Below, piece after piece: positions 8,664 to 17,804 of a stretch of 56,413 nt of DNA. Below the pieces are notes generated by a model, which was not told where the DNA came from, made no database searches, and saw only the letters and a list, made by a program, of their open reading frames with translations. The translations under genes and the position numbers were made by a program. Source of the stretch: Acidovorax delafieldii 2AN (GTDB lineage Bacteria > Pseudomonadota > Gammaproteobacteria > Burkholderiales > Burkholderiaceae_C); the NCBI RefSeq assembly GCF_000175235.1, contig NZ_ACQT01000008.1, forward strand, positions 1 to 56,413, in the 5' to 3' direction. Each line of letters opens with the position of its first letter. The first letter of the stretch is position 1.

Positions 8664-9293
8664 GAAATTCGATCTTGGTGCATCAACTGGCCGCACCGAA
8701 ATGGCGCGCCCCTCGGCAGGGGTTGGCAGTGGTCTCTGCAGTGCCATTGGCGGCGTAACGACGCGTACCGGGTGTGTGGTGCGATGACTGTCTTCATGTC
8801 ACAGCGGCGGGAGTGCTTGGCCCTGCTGAGGGAGGCCGGACGGCAAGGTGAGAGTCCTCGCCCGTTACCCCAATCGCGCCGCCCCCGCTGCCGGGCCTGG
8901 ATAAGTGAAAAGATCAACGGAACATTTCTACGTGAGGGGCCCGGAGGGGGGACAGGTGTTTGCCGTTCAAGGCAACGAACGGCTCGTCAGTAGATCGGTA
9001 GTTTTGCTATGGCAGTTGGCTTGGGGACCATGCTGTGGGCGGATACGGGCGTATCAACCTCTGGGTTGGTCAAGGCTCCGGACGAGGGAGCAGCCCACTG
9101 CCCGAGCGCGTTTGCTGGGTCGAGGTGACTTGTGGCGGGTGCCTGAAAGTCAGTGGGGGCTGGTCAGCGGCAGCGCGGCCACCGTCGCGGTAGGGGTAGC
9201 CACCGCAGCGCAATGAAAGCCAGGGGCATCGGAAGCCTGCGGAGCGCTCACACGCTTGTATGGTTTTGGCGCCTGATCAAATCCATCCGAAAG
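8664..9293. other. Unassigned intergenic region, about 630 bases
   Basis: Between the amtB promoter and the repeat beyond the mnmH end. Short open frames exist (for example 8905-9216) but have no domain, no ribosome-binding site and compositional repetition only. It is G-rich on the plus strand with several small inverted repeats; I recognise no known RNA family. It could hold NtrC enhancer sites for amtB or a small RNA. Confidence 0.4.
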
Positions 9294-9342
9294 ATGCTTA
9301 TAGCGTTTGTCGAGTGGGCGCTTCTAGCTATCGTATGAATAG
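9294..9342 (-). repeat. Palindromic intergenic repeat, copy C
   Basis: On the minus strand it reads GATAGCT, then AGAAGCGC, a short loop, and ACAAACGCTAT, the same order as the copies at 3821 and 25869 although the palindrome is partly decayed. It sits just beyond the 3' end of mnmH and may form a weak terminator-like hairpin in that transcript. Confidence 0.5.
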
Positions 9343-9390
9343 CGCTCTGAGGCTGCGCCGTGAGGACCAGCACCCGTCAATCTTGGAGCC

Positions 9391-10440
9391 TCAGTCCAAC
9401 GCCTGCACCTGCTCTGCCAGCGCGTCGATGCCGGCTGCAGTCAGATCGTCGCTGGCCAGGCTGCGGCGTGCGGCCCATTGGTGCAGGTGGGTGCTTTGCG
9501 AGCGCGCGTACAGCGGGTCGTAGTGCAGCGCCATGAGTTCAGTGAACAGTGGCCGCAGCGCGCCCTCTTGCGCCCACTCCTGCCAGCGCGTGATGACCTG
9601 CTTGCCATGCAGTTCCTTGAGCACGCCCAGCTGTCGGGCGAGCAGGGCGGGGTCGTCGCCCAGGTTGGCGTAGTCGCGCAGCAGGTAATCGAGCCGCGCC
9701 GGAGCCGTGGCGGCAATTTCGATGCAGGGGCTGGCCCGCAGCCGCTGCACCAGGGGTTGGGGCACGGCCAGGCGGCCAATCTTGCTGCTTTCGGCTTCAA
9801 CGTAGATGGTGCGGTGGATGTCCAGGGGCTCGAGCGTGTGCAGCAGGGCTGTCTCGAAGGCGGTTTGCGAGGGCTGCTCTACACCTGGCCATGCCCCTAG
9901 CACGGATCCCCGATGGCGTGCGCACGCTTCCAGGTCAAGCACCTGCTCGCCGCGTGCCGCCAGGGCCTGCAGCACCCGGGTCTTGGCGCTGCCGGTGGGG
10001 CCGCACAGCACGCGCAGCGGCAGTTGCGGCGCCAGTTGGGCCAGCCGGTCCATCACATGGCGGCGCCAGGATTTGTAGCCGCCCGCCAGTTGCTGTGCAT
10101 CCCAACCCACCAGGCGCAGCCAGGTCACCATCGAGCCGCTGCGCATGCCGCCACGCCAGCAGTACACAAGAGGTTTCCAGCGGGCAGGTCGGTCGGCAAA
10201 TTGCTCCCGCAAGTGCCGCGCCAGATTGGCGGCCACCATGGCGCCGCCCACGCGCCGTGCTTCGAAGGCGCCCTGCTGCTTGTAGATGGTGCCGACGATG
10301 CGCCGTTCTTCGTCATCGAGCACCGGGCAGTTGATGGCACCGGGGATGTGGTCCAGCGCGTATTCGGCGGGCGAACGGGCATCGATCAGGGTGTCGAAGG
10401 CGTGGCGGTCCGCCACGCGCACGGGGCCGCGGTGGCTCAT
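9391..10440 (-). CDS. mnmH: tRNA 2-selenouridine synthase MnmH (SelU/YbbB)
   Basis: 349 residues. Catalyses exchange of sulfur for selenium in the wobble 2-thiouridine of Lys, Glu and Gln tRNAs, using selenophosphate; the E. coli enzyme does this through a geranylated intermediate. The N-terminal rhodanese domain carries the catalytic Cys at about residue 94 in VYCWRGGMRSGS, preceded by the family motifs DARSPAEYALDHIPGA and GTIYKQQG. The C-terminal P-loop domain has Walker A GPTGSAKT near residue 147. Domain order and length are complete. It is divergent from selD with only 57 bases between the start codons; this pairing is common because SelD makes the selenium donor. Confidence 0.95.
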   Translation of the reverse strand: MSHRGPVRVADRHAFDTLIDARSPAEYALDHIPGAINCPVLDDEERRIVGTIYKQQGAFEARRVGGAMVAANLARHLREQFADRPARWKPLVYCWRGGMRSGSMVTWLRLVGWDAQQLAGGYKSWRRHVMDRLAQLAPQLPLRVLCGPTGSAKTRVLQALAARGEQVLDLEACARHRGSVLGAWPGVEQPSQTAFETALLHTLEPLDIHRTIYVEAESSKIGRLAVPQPLVQRLRASPCIEIAATAPARLDYLLRDYANLGDDPALLARQLGVLKELHGKQVITRWQEWAQEGALRPLFTELMALHYDPLYARSQSTHLHQWAARRSLASDDLTAAGIDALAEQVQALD

Positions 10441-10497
10441 GGCTTCAGACCCATGTGCTGCGGGGCGCGGCGGCCGGCTGGCACAATCGCCTGCACC

Positions 10498-11563
10498 ATG
10501 ACTGTTGATTCAAAACCCATTCGTCTTACCCAGTTCTCGCATGGCGGCGGTTGCGGTTGCAAGATAGCGCCGGGCCTGCTGCAGGAGATTTTGGCACGTG
10601 CACCCCAGGGCATCGTGCCGCCCGAGCTGCTGGTGGGCACCGAAACCAGCGACGACGCAGCGGTGTATCGGCTCAATGACCGCCAGGCGCTCGTGGCCAC
10701 CACCGATTTTTTTCACCCCCATCGTGGACGATCCCTACGATTTCGGGCGCATTGCGGCGACCAATGCGCTGTCGGATATCTACGCCATGGGCGGAACGCC
10801 CATCATGGCGCTGGCCTTGGTGGGCATGCCCATTGCCCAGTTGCCGCCTGAAGTCATCGGCCGGGTGCTGGAAGGGGGGGGCGCTGTGTGCCGCGAGGCC
10901 GGAATCCCGATTGCCGGAGGCCACTCGATTGACGTGCTGGAGCCCATCTACGGCTTGGTGGGCCTGGGCCTGGTGCATCCGCAGCGTGTGCGCCGCAACT
11001 CTGATGCCCAGGCGGGCGACGTGCTGGTGCTGGGCAAGCCGCTGGGCGTGGGCATTCTGTCGGCGGCGCTCAAGAAGGGCATCCTGGATGGTGCCGGCTA
11101 TGCCGACATGGTGCGTTACACCACGCAGCTGAACCGCGTCGGCATTGCGCTGGGCGCTCTAGAGGGCGTCCATGCCATGACCGATGTCACGGGCTTTGGT
11201 CTGGCCGGCCATCTGCTGGAGGTGTGCCGGGGCTCCGGACTCTCGGCCTGGGTGGAACTGGATCGTGTGCCGCTCATCGAGGCCGCGGTGCGGTTCGCAT
11301 CCGAAGGCGTGGTGACGGGGGCGTCTGCGCGCAACTGGGCGGCTTATGGCGCGCATGTGGCTTGGCCGGATGGCGCGCCCGAATGGCGGCGCCACCTGGT
11401 AACCGATCCACAGACCAGCGGAGGCCTGCTTGTGAGTTGCAGCCCCGATGCGCTGGCGCAGGTGCTGGCCACGTTCCATCAGAACGGTTTTGCTGCAGCT
11501 GCATCCATTGGCGCAATGCAGTCCACGGCACCCGGACAGGGCAGCCAGGTGGTTTTCCATTGA
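10498..11563 (+). pseudogene. selD: Selenophosphate synthase SelD, interrupted by a +1 frameshift
   Basis: SelD makes selenophosphate from selenide and ATP. The first part (from ATG 10498) has the active-site motif FSHGGGCGCKIAPG, with Cys19 and Lys22 in the catalytic positions, and stays in frame to residue 71 (ATTDFF). From there the conserved continuation TPIVDDPYDFGRIAATNALS through to the C-terminus (QTSGGLLVS) lies one frame further on. The cause is a run of seven T at 10707-10713 where GAT TTT TTC would need six. Removing one T restores a full-length SelD of about 354 residues. It may be a sequencing error, a recent mutation or a slippage-controlled gene; everything else looks well conserved, so decay would be recent. 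Confidence 0.9.
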
Positions 11564-11590
11564 GCCCGGATCTGCGCCGGCAAGGGCCCT

Positions 11591-12226
11591 TCAGCGGGTT
11601 TGCGCTGGCGCCGGCGCGTCCATCATCCGCGCCACGTAACGGGCGATGAGGTCGACCTCGAGGTTGACCCGCGAGCCCACCCTCAGTTCGCCCAGCGCCG
11701 TGTTTTGCACGGTGTGCGGAATCAGGTTGATGCTGGCTTCACAGCCATCGGGCCGGTCGCTGATGCGGTTGACGGTGAGGCTCACCCCGTTGACGGTGAT
11801 AGAGCCCTTGTAGGCCAGGTAACGGCCGAGGTCGCGTGGCGCCAGTACCCGCAATTCCCAGCTTTCCCCGACTTGCGCGAAGTGGGTGACGTCGCCCAGA
11901 CCGTCCACATGGCCGGACACCATGTGCCCGCCCAGCCGGTCGTTGGCACGCAGAGCTTTCTCCAGATTGACCACGCCTGGCTTGTCGAGACCCGCAGTCT
12001 TGTCGAGCGACTCTGCGGAAACATCGACGGTGAACTGCTGTGACGAGGGGGACAACGTGGTGACCGTCATGCAGGCACCGTTGAGCGCAATGCTGTCGCC
12101 CAGCGCGACGTCGTCCAAGTAGTTGTCGGGGGTTTCGATGGTGAGGCGCTTGCCGTGCACGGCCGAATCGCCCAGTGGAAGCACGGTGGCGATGCGCCCC
12201 ATGCCAGTGATGATTCCTGTGAACAT
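11591..12226 (-). CDS. ribE: Riboflavin synthase, alpha subunit
   Basis: 211 residues from ATG 12226, starting with the family N-terminus MFTGIITGMG. The enzyme dismutates two 6,7-dimethyl-8-ribityllumazine molecules to riboflavin and a pyrimidine product. Two homologous lumazine-binding beta-barrels are visible: the first with DSIALNGACMTVTTL and the second with SITVNGVSLTVNRI, joined by LGGHMVSGHVDGLGDV. It follows ribD on the same strand after a 214-base spacer that contains a strong hairpin. I see no FMN riboswitch upstream. Confidence 0.95.
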   Translation of the reverse strand: MFTGIITGMGRIATVLPLGDSAVHGKRLTIETPDNYLDDVALGDSIALNGACMTVTTLSPSSQQFTVDVSAESLDKTAGLDKPGVVNLEKALRANDRLGGHMVSGHVDGLGDVTHFAQVGESWELRVLAPRDLGRYLAYKGSITVNGVSLTVNRISDRPDGCEASINLIPHTVQNTALGELRVGSRVNLEVDLIARYVARMMDAPAPAQTR

Positions 12227-12340
12227 TGGAAGATTGTGGCAGGTTTGAGGGGGTGGGCGAAGGCTGGGTGCAGGGAGGATCGGCAGCGCGAACGGTGGTA
12301 GCGTATCGGCGGGTGGGCTGTTGCGGCAGCACTTGCCTTC

Positions 12341-12400
12341 CGCTGCTGGCCCCTGGGCGGCCTGCGGCCGAAATGGTCCTGTTTTCGCGGGCCAGCAGCG
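12341..12400 (-). promoter_or_regulatory. Long hairpin in the ribD-ribE spacer
   Basis: A perfect 12-bp inverted repeat (CGCTGCTGGCCC at 12341-12352, GGGCCAGCAGCG at 12389-12400) encloses 36 bases, themselves holding a CGGCC-TGC-GGCCG hairpin. It lies 115 bases upstream of the ribE start in the likely ribD-ribE transcript. There is no U-tract, so it is not a standard terminator; RNA processing or attenuation are options. Confidence 0.5.
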
Positions 12401-12440
12401 CGGGCATGCCGCGCGATTCGCCATCCGGTCGCGCACCGCG

Positions 12441-13547
12441 CTAGAACGTTGCGCGCCCCTTTATCTGCGCCAGGATGCGTATGTCGGCCCCCACACGTTC
12501 CACCGAGGTGAAATCCATGGCAACTCCCTGTGCCAGGTTGTCGAAGGGGCCAATGTTGGCGATGGACAGGCCAGGGCCCAGCAGGGTAGGGGCCAGGTAC
12601 ACCAGCATCTCGTCCACCAGCCCCTCTCGCAGAAGCGAGCCCGTGAGCTTGTGGCCGGCTTCCACATGCAACTCATTCATCCCGCGCTGCGCCAGATCGC
12701 GCAGCATCGCAGGCAAATCCACTTTGCCGTGCGGGCCGGGCAGGTGGATGACGGTGGCGCCGCGCGCCTGGAGCGCGGCCTCCTTTACGTCATTTTGTAC
12801 GGCAGTGTAAATGTAGCAAGCGCGTTCAGCTATGAAAAGATGAGCGTCCGGCGGCGTTTGCAACTGGCTGTCCACCACCACGACATGCGGCTGGCGCGGC
12901 GTTTGCAATGCGCGCACATCCAGGCGCGGGTTATCGTCGAGCACGGTGCCGATACCGGTCAGCACGGCGCAGGCGCGCGCGCGCCAGGCATGGCCATCAG
13001 CGCGCGCGGCGGGCGAGGTGATCCATTGGCTGGCCCCGTTGGACAGCGCAGTTGCACCATCCAGCGAAGCCGCGGTCTTGGCGCGCACCCACGGCACGCC
13101 GCGCACCATTCGGCTGAAGAACCCGATGTTCAATTCGCGAGATTCACAGGCGCCTGGGCCCACTTCCACCGCGACGCCCGCAGCCCGCAAACGCGCAAAG
13201 CCCTGACCGGCGACGAGCGGATTGGGGTCTTCTATCGAGGCAACCACCCGCCCGATGCCCGCTGAGATCAGTGCATCTGAGCAGGGGCCTGTGCGGCCCT
13301 GGTGGGCGCATGGTTCGAGGGTGACGTAGGCGGTGGCGCCACGCACGTCGCGCCCCCCTGTCGCTGCGTCGCGCAGTGCCATGACCTCGGCGTGGGGGCC
13401 GCCCGCCTGCTGGGTGAATCCTTTGCCCAAAATAGTGCCGTCGGAGTCAACCAACACGCAGCCTACTCGGGGATTGGGATTGGAAATAAAAAGCGCTCGG
13501 GCGGCTTGCCTGAGCGCTTCACGGGTCAACTCGTCGGAGATAAGCAT
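12441..13547 (-). CDS. ribD: Bifunctional riboflavin biosynthesis deaminase/reductase RibD
   Basis: 368 residues from ATG 13547; an upstream in-frame codon at 13589 would add unconserved sequence. It carries out the second and third steps of riboflavin synthesis: deamination of the pyrimidine, then NADPH reduction of the ribose. The N-terminal deaminase has zinc ligands in GGPHAEVMAL (His52, Glu54) and EPCAHQGRTGPC (Cys80, Cys89). The C-terminal reductase shows WVRAKTAASLDGATAL and ELHVEAGHKLTGSLL. The start lies 38 bases after pilE, so it may be transcribed from the pilus cluster as well as from its own promoter. Confidence 0.95.
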   Translation of the reverse strand: MLISDELTREALRQAARALFISNPNPRVGCVLVDSDGTILGKGFTQQAGGPHAEVMALRDAATGGRDVRGATAYVTLEPCAHQGRTGPCSDALISAGIGRVVASIEDPNPLVAGQGFARLRAAGVAVEVGPGACESRELNIGFFSRMVRGVPWVRAKTAASLDGATALSNGASQWITSPAARADGHAWRARACAVLTGIGTVLDDNPRLDVRALQTPRQPHVVVVDSQLQTPPDAHLFIAERACYIYTAVQNDVKEAALQARGATVIHLPGPHGKVDLPAMLRDLAQRGMNELHVEAGHKLTGSLLREGLVDEMLVYLAPTLLGPGLSIANIGPFDNLAQGVAMDFTSVERVGADIRILAQIKGRATF

Positions 13548-13585
13548 TGCCTGAATGCTACTGCAGGGAACCTCCCTGCTTACCC

Positions 13586-14026
13586 TCACTTACTCCAGCA
13601 CTCGGTCACCAAAGCGCCCGTCGTAGCGGACGCGGCTCCTCGAACGCCGCTATGCGTCAAAGTGTAATTGCCGCATTTGTCGCCCACTTGTCCGCCTGCT
13701 GGAGTGGCGGTCAAAGTGAAAGCTGCCCCCGCTGTTGCGCTGGCTGGGGGGGATGCCACTGCAACTGAATACCTACCAGAAGGCACGGTTGTAAGCGTGT
13801 TGGGAAACGAAGCGGTTAAAGGGTAGGTGCCGGTGGCTGTTGCCGCCCGCTCCAGCCATTGAGCGGCCTGCAGCAATGCGGCTCTTGCTTCCGCACGGTG
13901 ACCACGACGGATGTACTCGGTGTAGCTGGGATAGGCAATGGCACTAAGTATGCCCACGATGGCCACTACGATCATGACTTCAATAAGGGTGAAACCACGT
14001 TGGGCATTCTGCGGATGTCGAATCAT
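13586..14026 (-). CDS. pilE: Type IV minor pilin PilE
   Basis: 146 residues. A class III signal peptide is clear: a short basic leader ending in QRG, cleavage before F, then [20 protein letters not shown] with the conserved Glu at position 5 of the mature protein. The prepilin peptidase PilD would cut and N-methylate it. The [20 protein letters not shown] stretch continues the N-terminal helix, as in PilE/ComP-type pilins, and two Cys residues near the C-terminus (KCGNY, TECWSK) probably form the D-region disulfide. It is the last gene of the minor-pilin cluster, 10 bases after pilY1; in such clusters PilE helps prime the pilus and joins the tip complex. Confidence 0.92.
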   Translation of the reverse strand: MIRHPQNAQRGFTLIEVMIVVAIVGILSAIAYPSYTEYIRRGHRAEARAALLQAAQWLERAATATGTYPLTASFPNTLTTVPSGRYSVAVASPPASATAGAAFTLTATPAGGQVGDKCGNYTLTHSGVRGAASATTGALVTECWSK

Positions 14027-14036
14027 GGCGCTTTTC

Positions 14037-17000
14037 TCACTTCAGTTGGCGCCAGCTGGGGCGCATGGATTGCTCGGGCATGCGGTTCAGGGTGTCACGT
14101 GCGCCGCCACCTCCCGTGAGGTCTTGAATGCGGTCGCGTTTTGTGATCAGGACCGGTGTACCGGTCTTCACGGGCGCCCGAGCCACCTTCTGGTCGTCAG
14201 CGTTGAAGATGCCGTTGTTGTCGTAGTCCACAAGTTGAACCTTGGGGATCTTGCCGTCCATGATGTTGACCAACGTGCGGAACTGGCTGCCCGCGCTGGT
14301 GTCGACCTTCACTGGCACGCAACTCTCGTTGATGTTGTCACTCTCGCTGTTCTTGGTGCCCGAGGGTGATTCGCTATAGACCGCAAGAATATTGCTGCCA
14401 TCAAAGAACTGCATGGGTTTGAGCAACCGCTCGCCGGCGAAGGTCAAGTCCAGGTACCAGCCCTTGTAATCCTTCCAGGTTTCTGTCTTGAGTTCCTGTG
14501 TGGCGTTCACAGTGGCGAAATCGCCGGACACTGTCGTGATGGTTTGCTTGGCCAGGGGGGCGCCATTGGTAGCCATAGTGCCCACGGGCGCGGGGGCCGG
14601 CACGCAGGTGGCGGGTGCTGTGGTGCAGTCGCCCGCGCCTGGGTGAACCTCCAAAGAGGACTTATCAGTCTTCATGCGATAGCGCGTATTGTCCAGTACC
14701 GAGTACAGCGTTTGCACTGGCTGCGTGATGTCGGTGCGGCGATCGTTGGCAGTGAGGTTGCGGCCCGTGCCAAAAGCAACCATCATGCCGCCGACTGGTA
14801 CGGTCTTGGCACTGGTGCCCGTGCCCACGGTCATGCTGCGGTCGTTGGGGCGAACGATGGGCGGGGCTGTGATGGGCTGCACCTTGTCGCGCGTGGTAGC
14901 GGTCGCTGTGGCGAGGCCGCGCGCGGTGAACAGAGGCTTGTTATTGCCAAAGGCTACCTTCCAATCGCTCTCCGTGGTGCTGGTGAGGTCGAACTTCCAG
15001 AGGTTGCCCAGGTTGTCACCCGCATAGACTACATCGGTCTTGCCATCGCCATCGAGGTCCACCAGTGCGGGCGATGCCAAGCCGTTGTCATTGGCGTTGC
15101 CGCTGCCCGTGACATCGGTGGTGGCTTGAATGCGGATGAGCTTTTTGTCGGTGCCATCAAGGTACTGCATCAGCAGCACTGGGCGCTGATTGGTGCTGTT
15201 GTAGCCATTGCCCATCACCACGGCCCAGCGGCCATTGTTCAGGCGAGTGATCTGCGTGGCCTCTTGCTTGTTGGCGGGGTTGCGCCCTGGCTGAGCGGTG
15301 ATGTTGCCGATATCTTTGATTTCTTCCACGAGCGCGTTGCAGGCGGTTTGATCCGCGCCAGAGAGCGCGCTGCAATTGGGCAAGGCCTCGGTGTTGCTGC
15401 GTGTGCGGTCCAGCACCACCAACTCGGATGCACTGGCGGTGCCAAAGCCGGCGGGGTTGGTCACGTTCAGCAGGAAGTAGCCCTTGCCGCCGGCACCCAG
15501 CGTACCTACCAGCAGGGTCTTCCAGTTGCTGCCGTCCTTGATGTCGCCGGTCATGGGTGAACCATCAACGTAATAGCGGTGCTGGTAATCCTTGTCGGTC
15601 AGATCTTTCAGCCCGCCGACCACGCCACGCGGCACATAGGCGATCAGTTCCTTGCCGTCGGTCGCCGAGAATCCGTGCAGCATGCCGTCGTTGCCGCCCA
15701 CGTACAGAATGGGCGTGCGGTTTTTCTGGGCCGTTACAAAGCTTGAATAGCCCATCCCATAGTTGCTGGATGGACGCCCGGTGTACCAGATTTCAGAGTT
15801 GACCACGTCGCCCTGACGGCTGTAGCGAACGCGCAGCGGCTTGTCGGCCGTGGTGCCTTCCAGCCTGCGGTCGCCCCGAATGTAGTTGACGATGTTGATG
15901 CCCTGGGTTTTCAGGGGGTCTAGCGCGGTATCGCCCAAAGTAACACCGAGCAGCGCCCACTTTTGCGCAGTGCTGTAGCCGATGGCTGTGCTGGTAGACC
16001 ATTTGAAGGGGATGCCTTGGCTTGTGTCATCGCTCCAGCTCAGAACCAGCCGGGTGTCGACTGAACCATCCGCAGGCCAAGCTTCATCCAGCCGGTCTGC
16101 CGTGGACTTGCCCTCCCATCCGGCAATCGTGTCAGGAAAGCGGATGCACTTGAGATTGGGGTCCGCTGCGGTGGGGCAGGCAAATTCTTCGGGCTCCACA
16201 GCCCGCGTGGCGGTAATCGAGCCACTCCAGCCTCTTTTTGGACTGTAGACCGACGCAAAAATGCCAGCGTTGCTTTGCGAGACGTTGTAGCCGCTGGTGC
16301 TGCCGCCCCCGGCGATTTCGTCGGGTAGAGGGGCGCTTTCTTCGTTGATCTTACCGATGATTTCGGTGAAGGCCTCGGACAGCTGTTGGGCCTCCGACAC
16401 CGCATAAAACCTGCCGCGACCGTTAATGGCGGCATGCCACAAATCGAGTGCACGCTTATCCTCGGCATCCATGTCCGGCCAGGTTTGGAAGCCAGTTATC
16501 AGATCGATGAAGCTATTGTCATAGCCAAAAGGAACCGTTTGTGATGGCCCAAGGATGTCGCTGGCGCCGGGCCAGGTTATGGCGTCATCGCTGAAACCAA
16601 TCGTGTAGGTGACCATATGCGGCCACGTTGCAGGATTATATTTTGGGTTCCAGTATTTTTGCAGATCAACAGATTTTGTTCCAAAAACGTCCTGTTGAGT
16701 CCATTGAGTACAATTTGCATCGGTTTTTGGTTTATTTTTGATCCATTTTAAGCATGGCTGCGCATCAACTGTGCCTGTTTTTCTTGTTGCTGAGAAACTT
16801 TCTGTGATTGGTGCTTCTTCATAAATTTTAGAGGGTTTTAGCTTGTCCGAATCTTTCAAGCTCGTTGCTGGTTGTAAAGGGCTCATCCAGCTTTTGAATG
16901 CCCAGTCAGAAATCGTATCGGCATAGTTGTCGTAATAAATTTTGGTCTGGTTGGATGTAGTGCTGTACGCCTGCCGATTACCCAGTGCCGGCCAGTCCGT

Positions 17001-17699
17001 GCCATCCTGGGTGCCGCCGGATACCGCGCCATTCCAGCGGCCATCAGTCATCAGGATGTGGTAATTACGGCGGCACCCCAGATATTCGGTGGCTTTGCTG
17101 CCGGTTCCACCGGGGTCGGTGGCCCATGGGCTACTGCTGTTGAGGGCGCGCCGCATGTAGGCATCTGCTTGGCTGGGAAGCCGATGCAATGGGGTGCCAC
17201 TACCTGGTGCCAAACCATTGACGAAAGCAAGGAAATTGTCGCGGTGTACTTTGTTGGTGCCTACGACCGCGTCAATGGGGCGCATGGAGTTGATGGCCAT
17301 ACCGGCCGCGTTGACATTTTTTTGGGTGCCATTGTTCATGGATTGCCAAGCAATCCGCAGTTTGTTCTCTGGGATGAGATTCCTGTCATTGAAAACGGTC
17401 GTCAGAGCATATTTGAGAACATTGATGCGCTTGGCATCGCTGTACCATGTTCTGTCATCTTTGGGGACGGTATAACCTTTTCCCTCCTTTGAAGAGCCGT
17501 CCCAAGTGGTTTTCACGCCCCAATTCATACTCCCCGAGTCATCAATCGAAATGATCACGTTCGGCGCTACAAAAGCCGATTTGGATGTGGGCAATGGCGG
17601 TTCTTGCACCATATCTAGTGCCCAGGCGGGAGTCAGCGCGGCGCCAATGGCTATGGCCAACAGATTCTTCTGGAAGGGGAGGCTTTTGTTGCGGGGCAT
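14037..17699 (-). CDS. pilY1: Type IV pilus tip adhesin/biogenesis protein PilY1
   Basis: 1220 residues from ATG 17699, chosen because AAGGAG sits six bases upstream. A Sec signal peptide ends near ALTPAWA. An N-terminal von Willebrand A-like region has the metal site IDDSGSM (residues 53-58). The C-terminal half is the PilY1 beta-propeller: [19 protein letters not shown], then the calcium loop [16 protein letters not shown] and [11 protein letters not shown]; a second EF-like loop [13 protein letters not shown] lies near the end. PilY1 caps the pilus with PilV/W/X/E, counters retraction, and acts in adhesion and surface sensing. The segment encoded at about 16620-16860 is strikingly AT-rich and Lys-rich compared with its surroundings. 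Confidence 0.95.
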   Translation of the reverse strand: MPRNKSLPFQKNLLAIAIGAALTPAWALDMVQEPPLPTSKSAFVAPNVIISIDDSGSMNWGVKTTWDGSSKEGKGYTVPKDDRTWYSDAKRINVLKYALTTVFNDRNLIPENKLRIAWQSMNNGTQKNVNAAGMAINSMRPIDAVVGTNKVHRDNFLAFVNGLAPGSGTPLHRLPSQADAYMRRALNSSSPWATDPGGTGSKATEYLGCRRNYHILMTDGRWNGAVSGGTQDGTDWPALGNRQAYSTTSNQTKIYYDNYADTISDWAFKSWMSPLQPATSLKDSDKLKPSKIYEEAPITESFSATRKTGTVDAQPCLKWIKNKPKTDANCTQWTQQDVFGTKSVDLQKYWNPKYNPATWPHMVTYTIGFSDDAITWPGASDILGPSQTVPFGYDNSFIDLITGFQTWPDMDAEDKRALDLWHAAINGRGRFYAVSEAQQLSEAFTEIIGKINEESAPLPDEIAGGGSTSGYNVSQSNAGIFASVYSPKRGWSGSITATRAVEPEEFACPTAADPNLKCIRFPDTIAGWEGKSTADRLDEAWPADGSVDTRLVLSWSDDTSQGIPFKWSTSTAIGYSTAQKWALLGVTLGDTALDPLKTQGINIVNYIRGDRRLEGTTADKPLRVRYSRQGDVVNSEIWYTGRPSSNYGMGYSSFVTAQKNRTPILYVGGNDGMLHGFSATDGKELIAYVPRGVVGGLKDLTDKDYQHRYYVDGSPMTGDIKDGSNWKTLLVGTLGAGGKGYFLLNVTNPAGFGTASASELVVLDRTRSNTEALPNCSALSGADQTACNALVEEIKDIGNITAQPGRNPANKQEATQITRLNNGRWAVVMGNGYNSTNQRPVLLMQYLDGTDKKLIRIQATTDVTGSGNANDNGLASPALVDLDGDGKTDVVYAGDNLGNLWKFDLTSTTESDWKVAFGNNKPLFTARGLATATATTRDKVQPITAPPIVRPNDRSMTVGTGTSAKTVPVGGMMVAFGTGRNLTANDRRTDITQPVQTLYSVLDNTRYRMKTDKSSLEVHPGAGDCTTAPATCVPAPAPVGTMATNGAPLAKQTITTVSGDFATVNATQELKTETWKDYKGWYLDLTFAGERLLKPMQFFDGSNILAVYSESPSGTKNSESDNINESCVPVKVDTSAGSQFRTLVNIMDGKIPKVQLVDYDNNGIFNADDQKVARAPVKTGTPVLITKRDRIQDLTGGGGARDTLNRMPEQSMRPSWRQLK

Positions 17700-17804
17700 G
17701 GCATGCTCCTTCAAGGGTTGATTCAAAAATACGTAAAACGGTTTGAAATGCGCTTGCGTCAATCGCTGGCAGCTATCGAATTCATAGTTGTCTAGCGCTG
17801 GATT

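Noticed and set aside
8576-8917. Upstream extension of amtB to an ATG at 8917
   Set aside because: The added 114 residues look like non-coding translation, cross the sigma-54 promoter, and the start at 8575 has a good ribosome-binding site.
8905-9216. Open frame of 103 codons
   Set aside because: No domain, no ribosome-binding site, poor codon pattern.
10706-10714. Programmed -1 frameshift in selD at U-UUU-UUU
   Set aside because: The heptamer is in register but a -1 slip gives the third frame, not the one that encodes the rest of SelD.
12790-12840. Possible palindromic-repeat copy inside ribD (CATAGCTG...GCGCTTGCT)
   Set aside because: The encoded residues (ERACYIYTAVQNDVKEAAL) fit the usual RibD alignment without an insertion, and the palindrome is absent.
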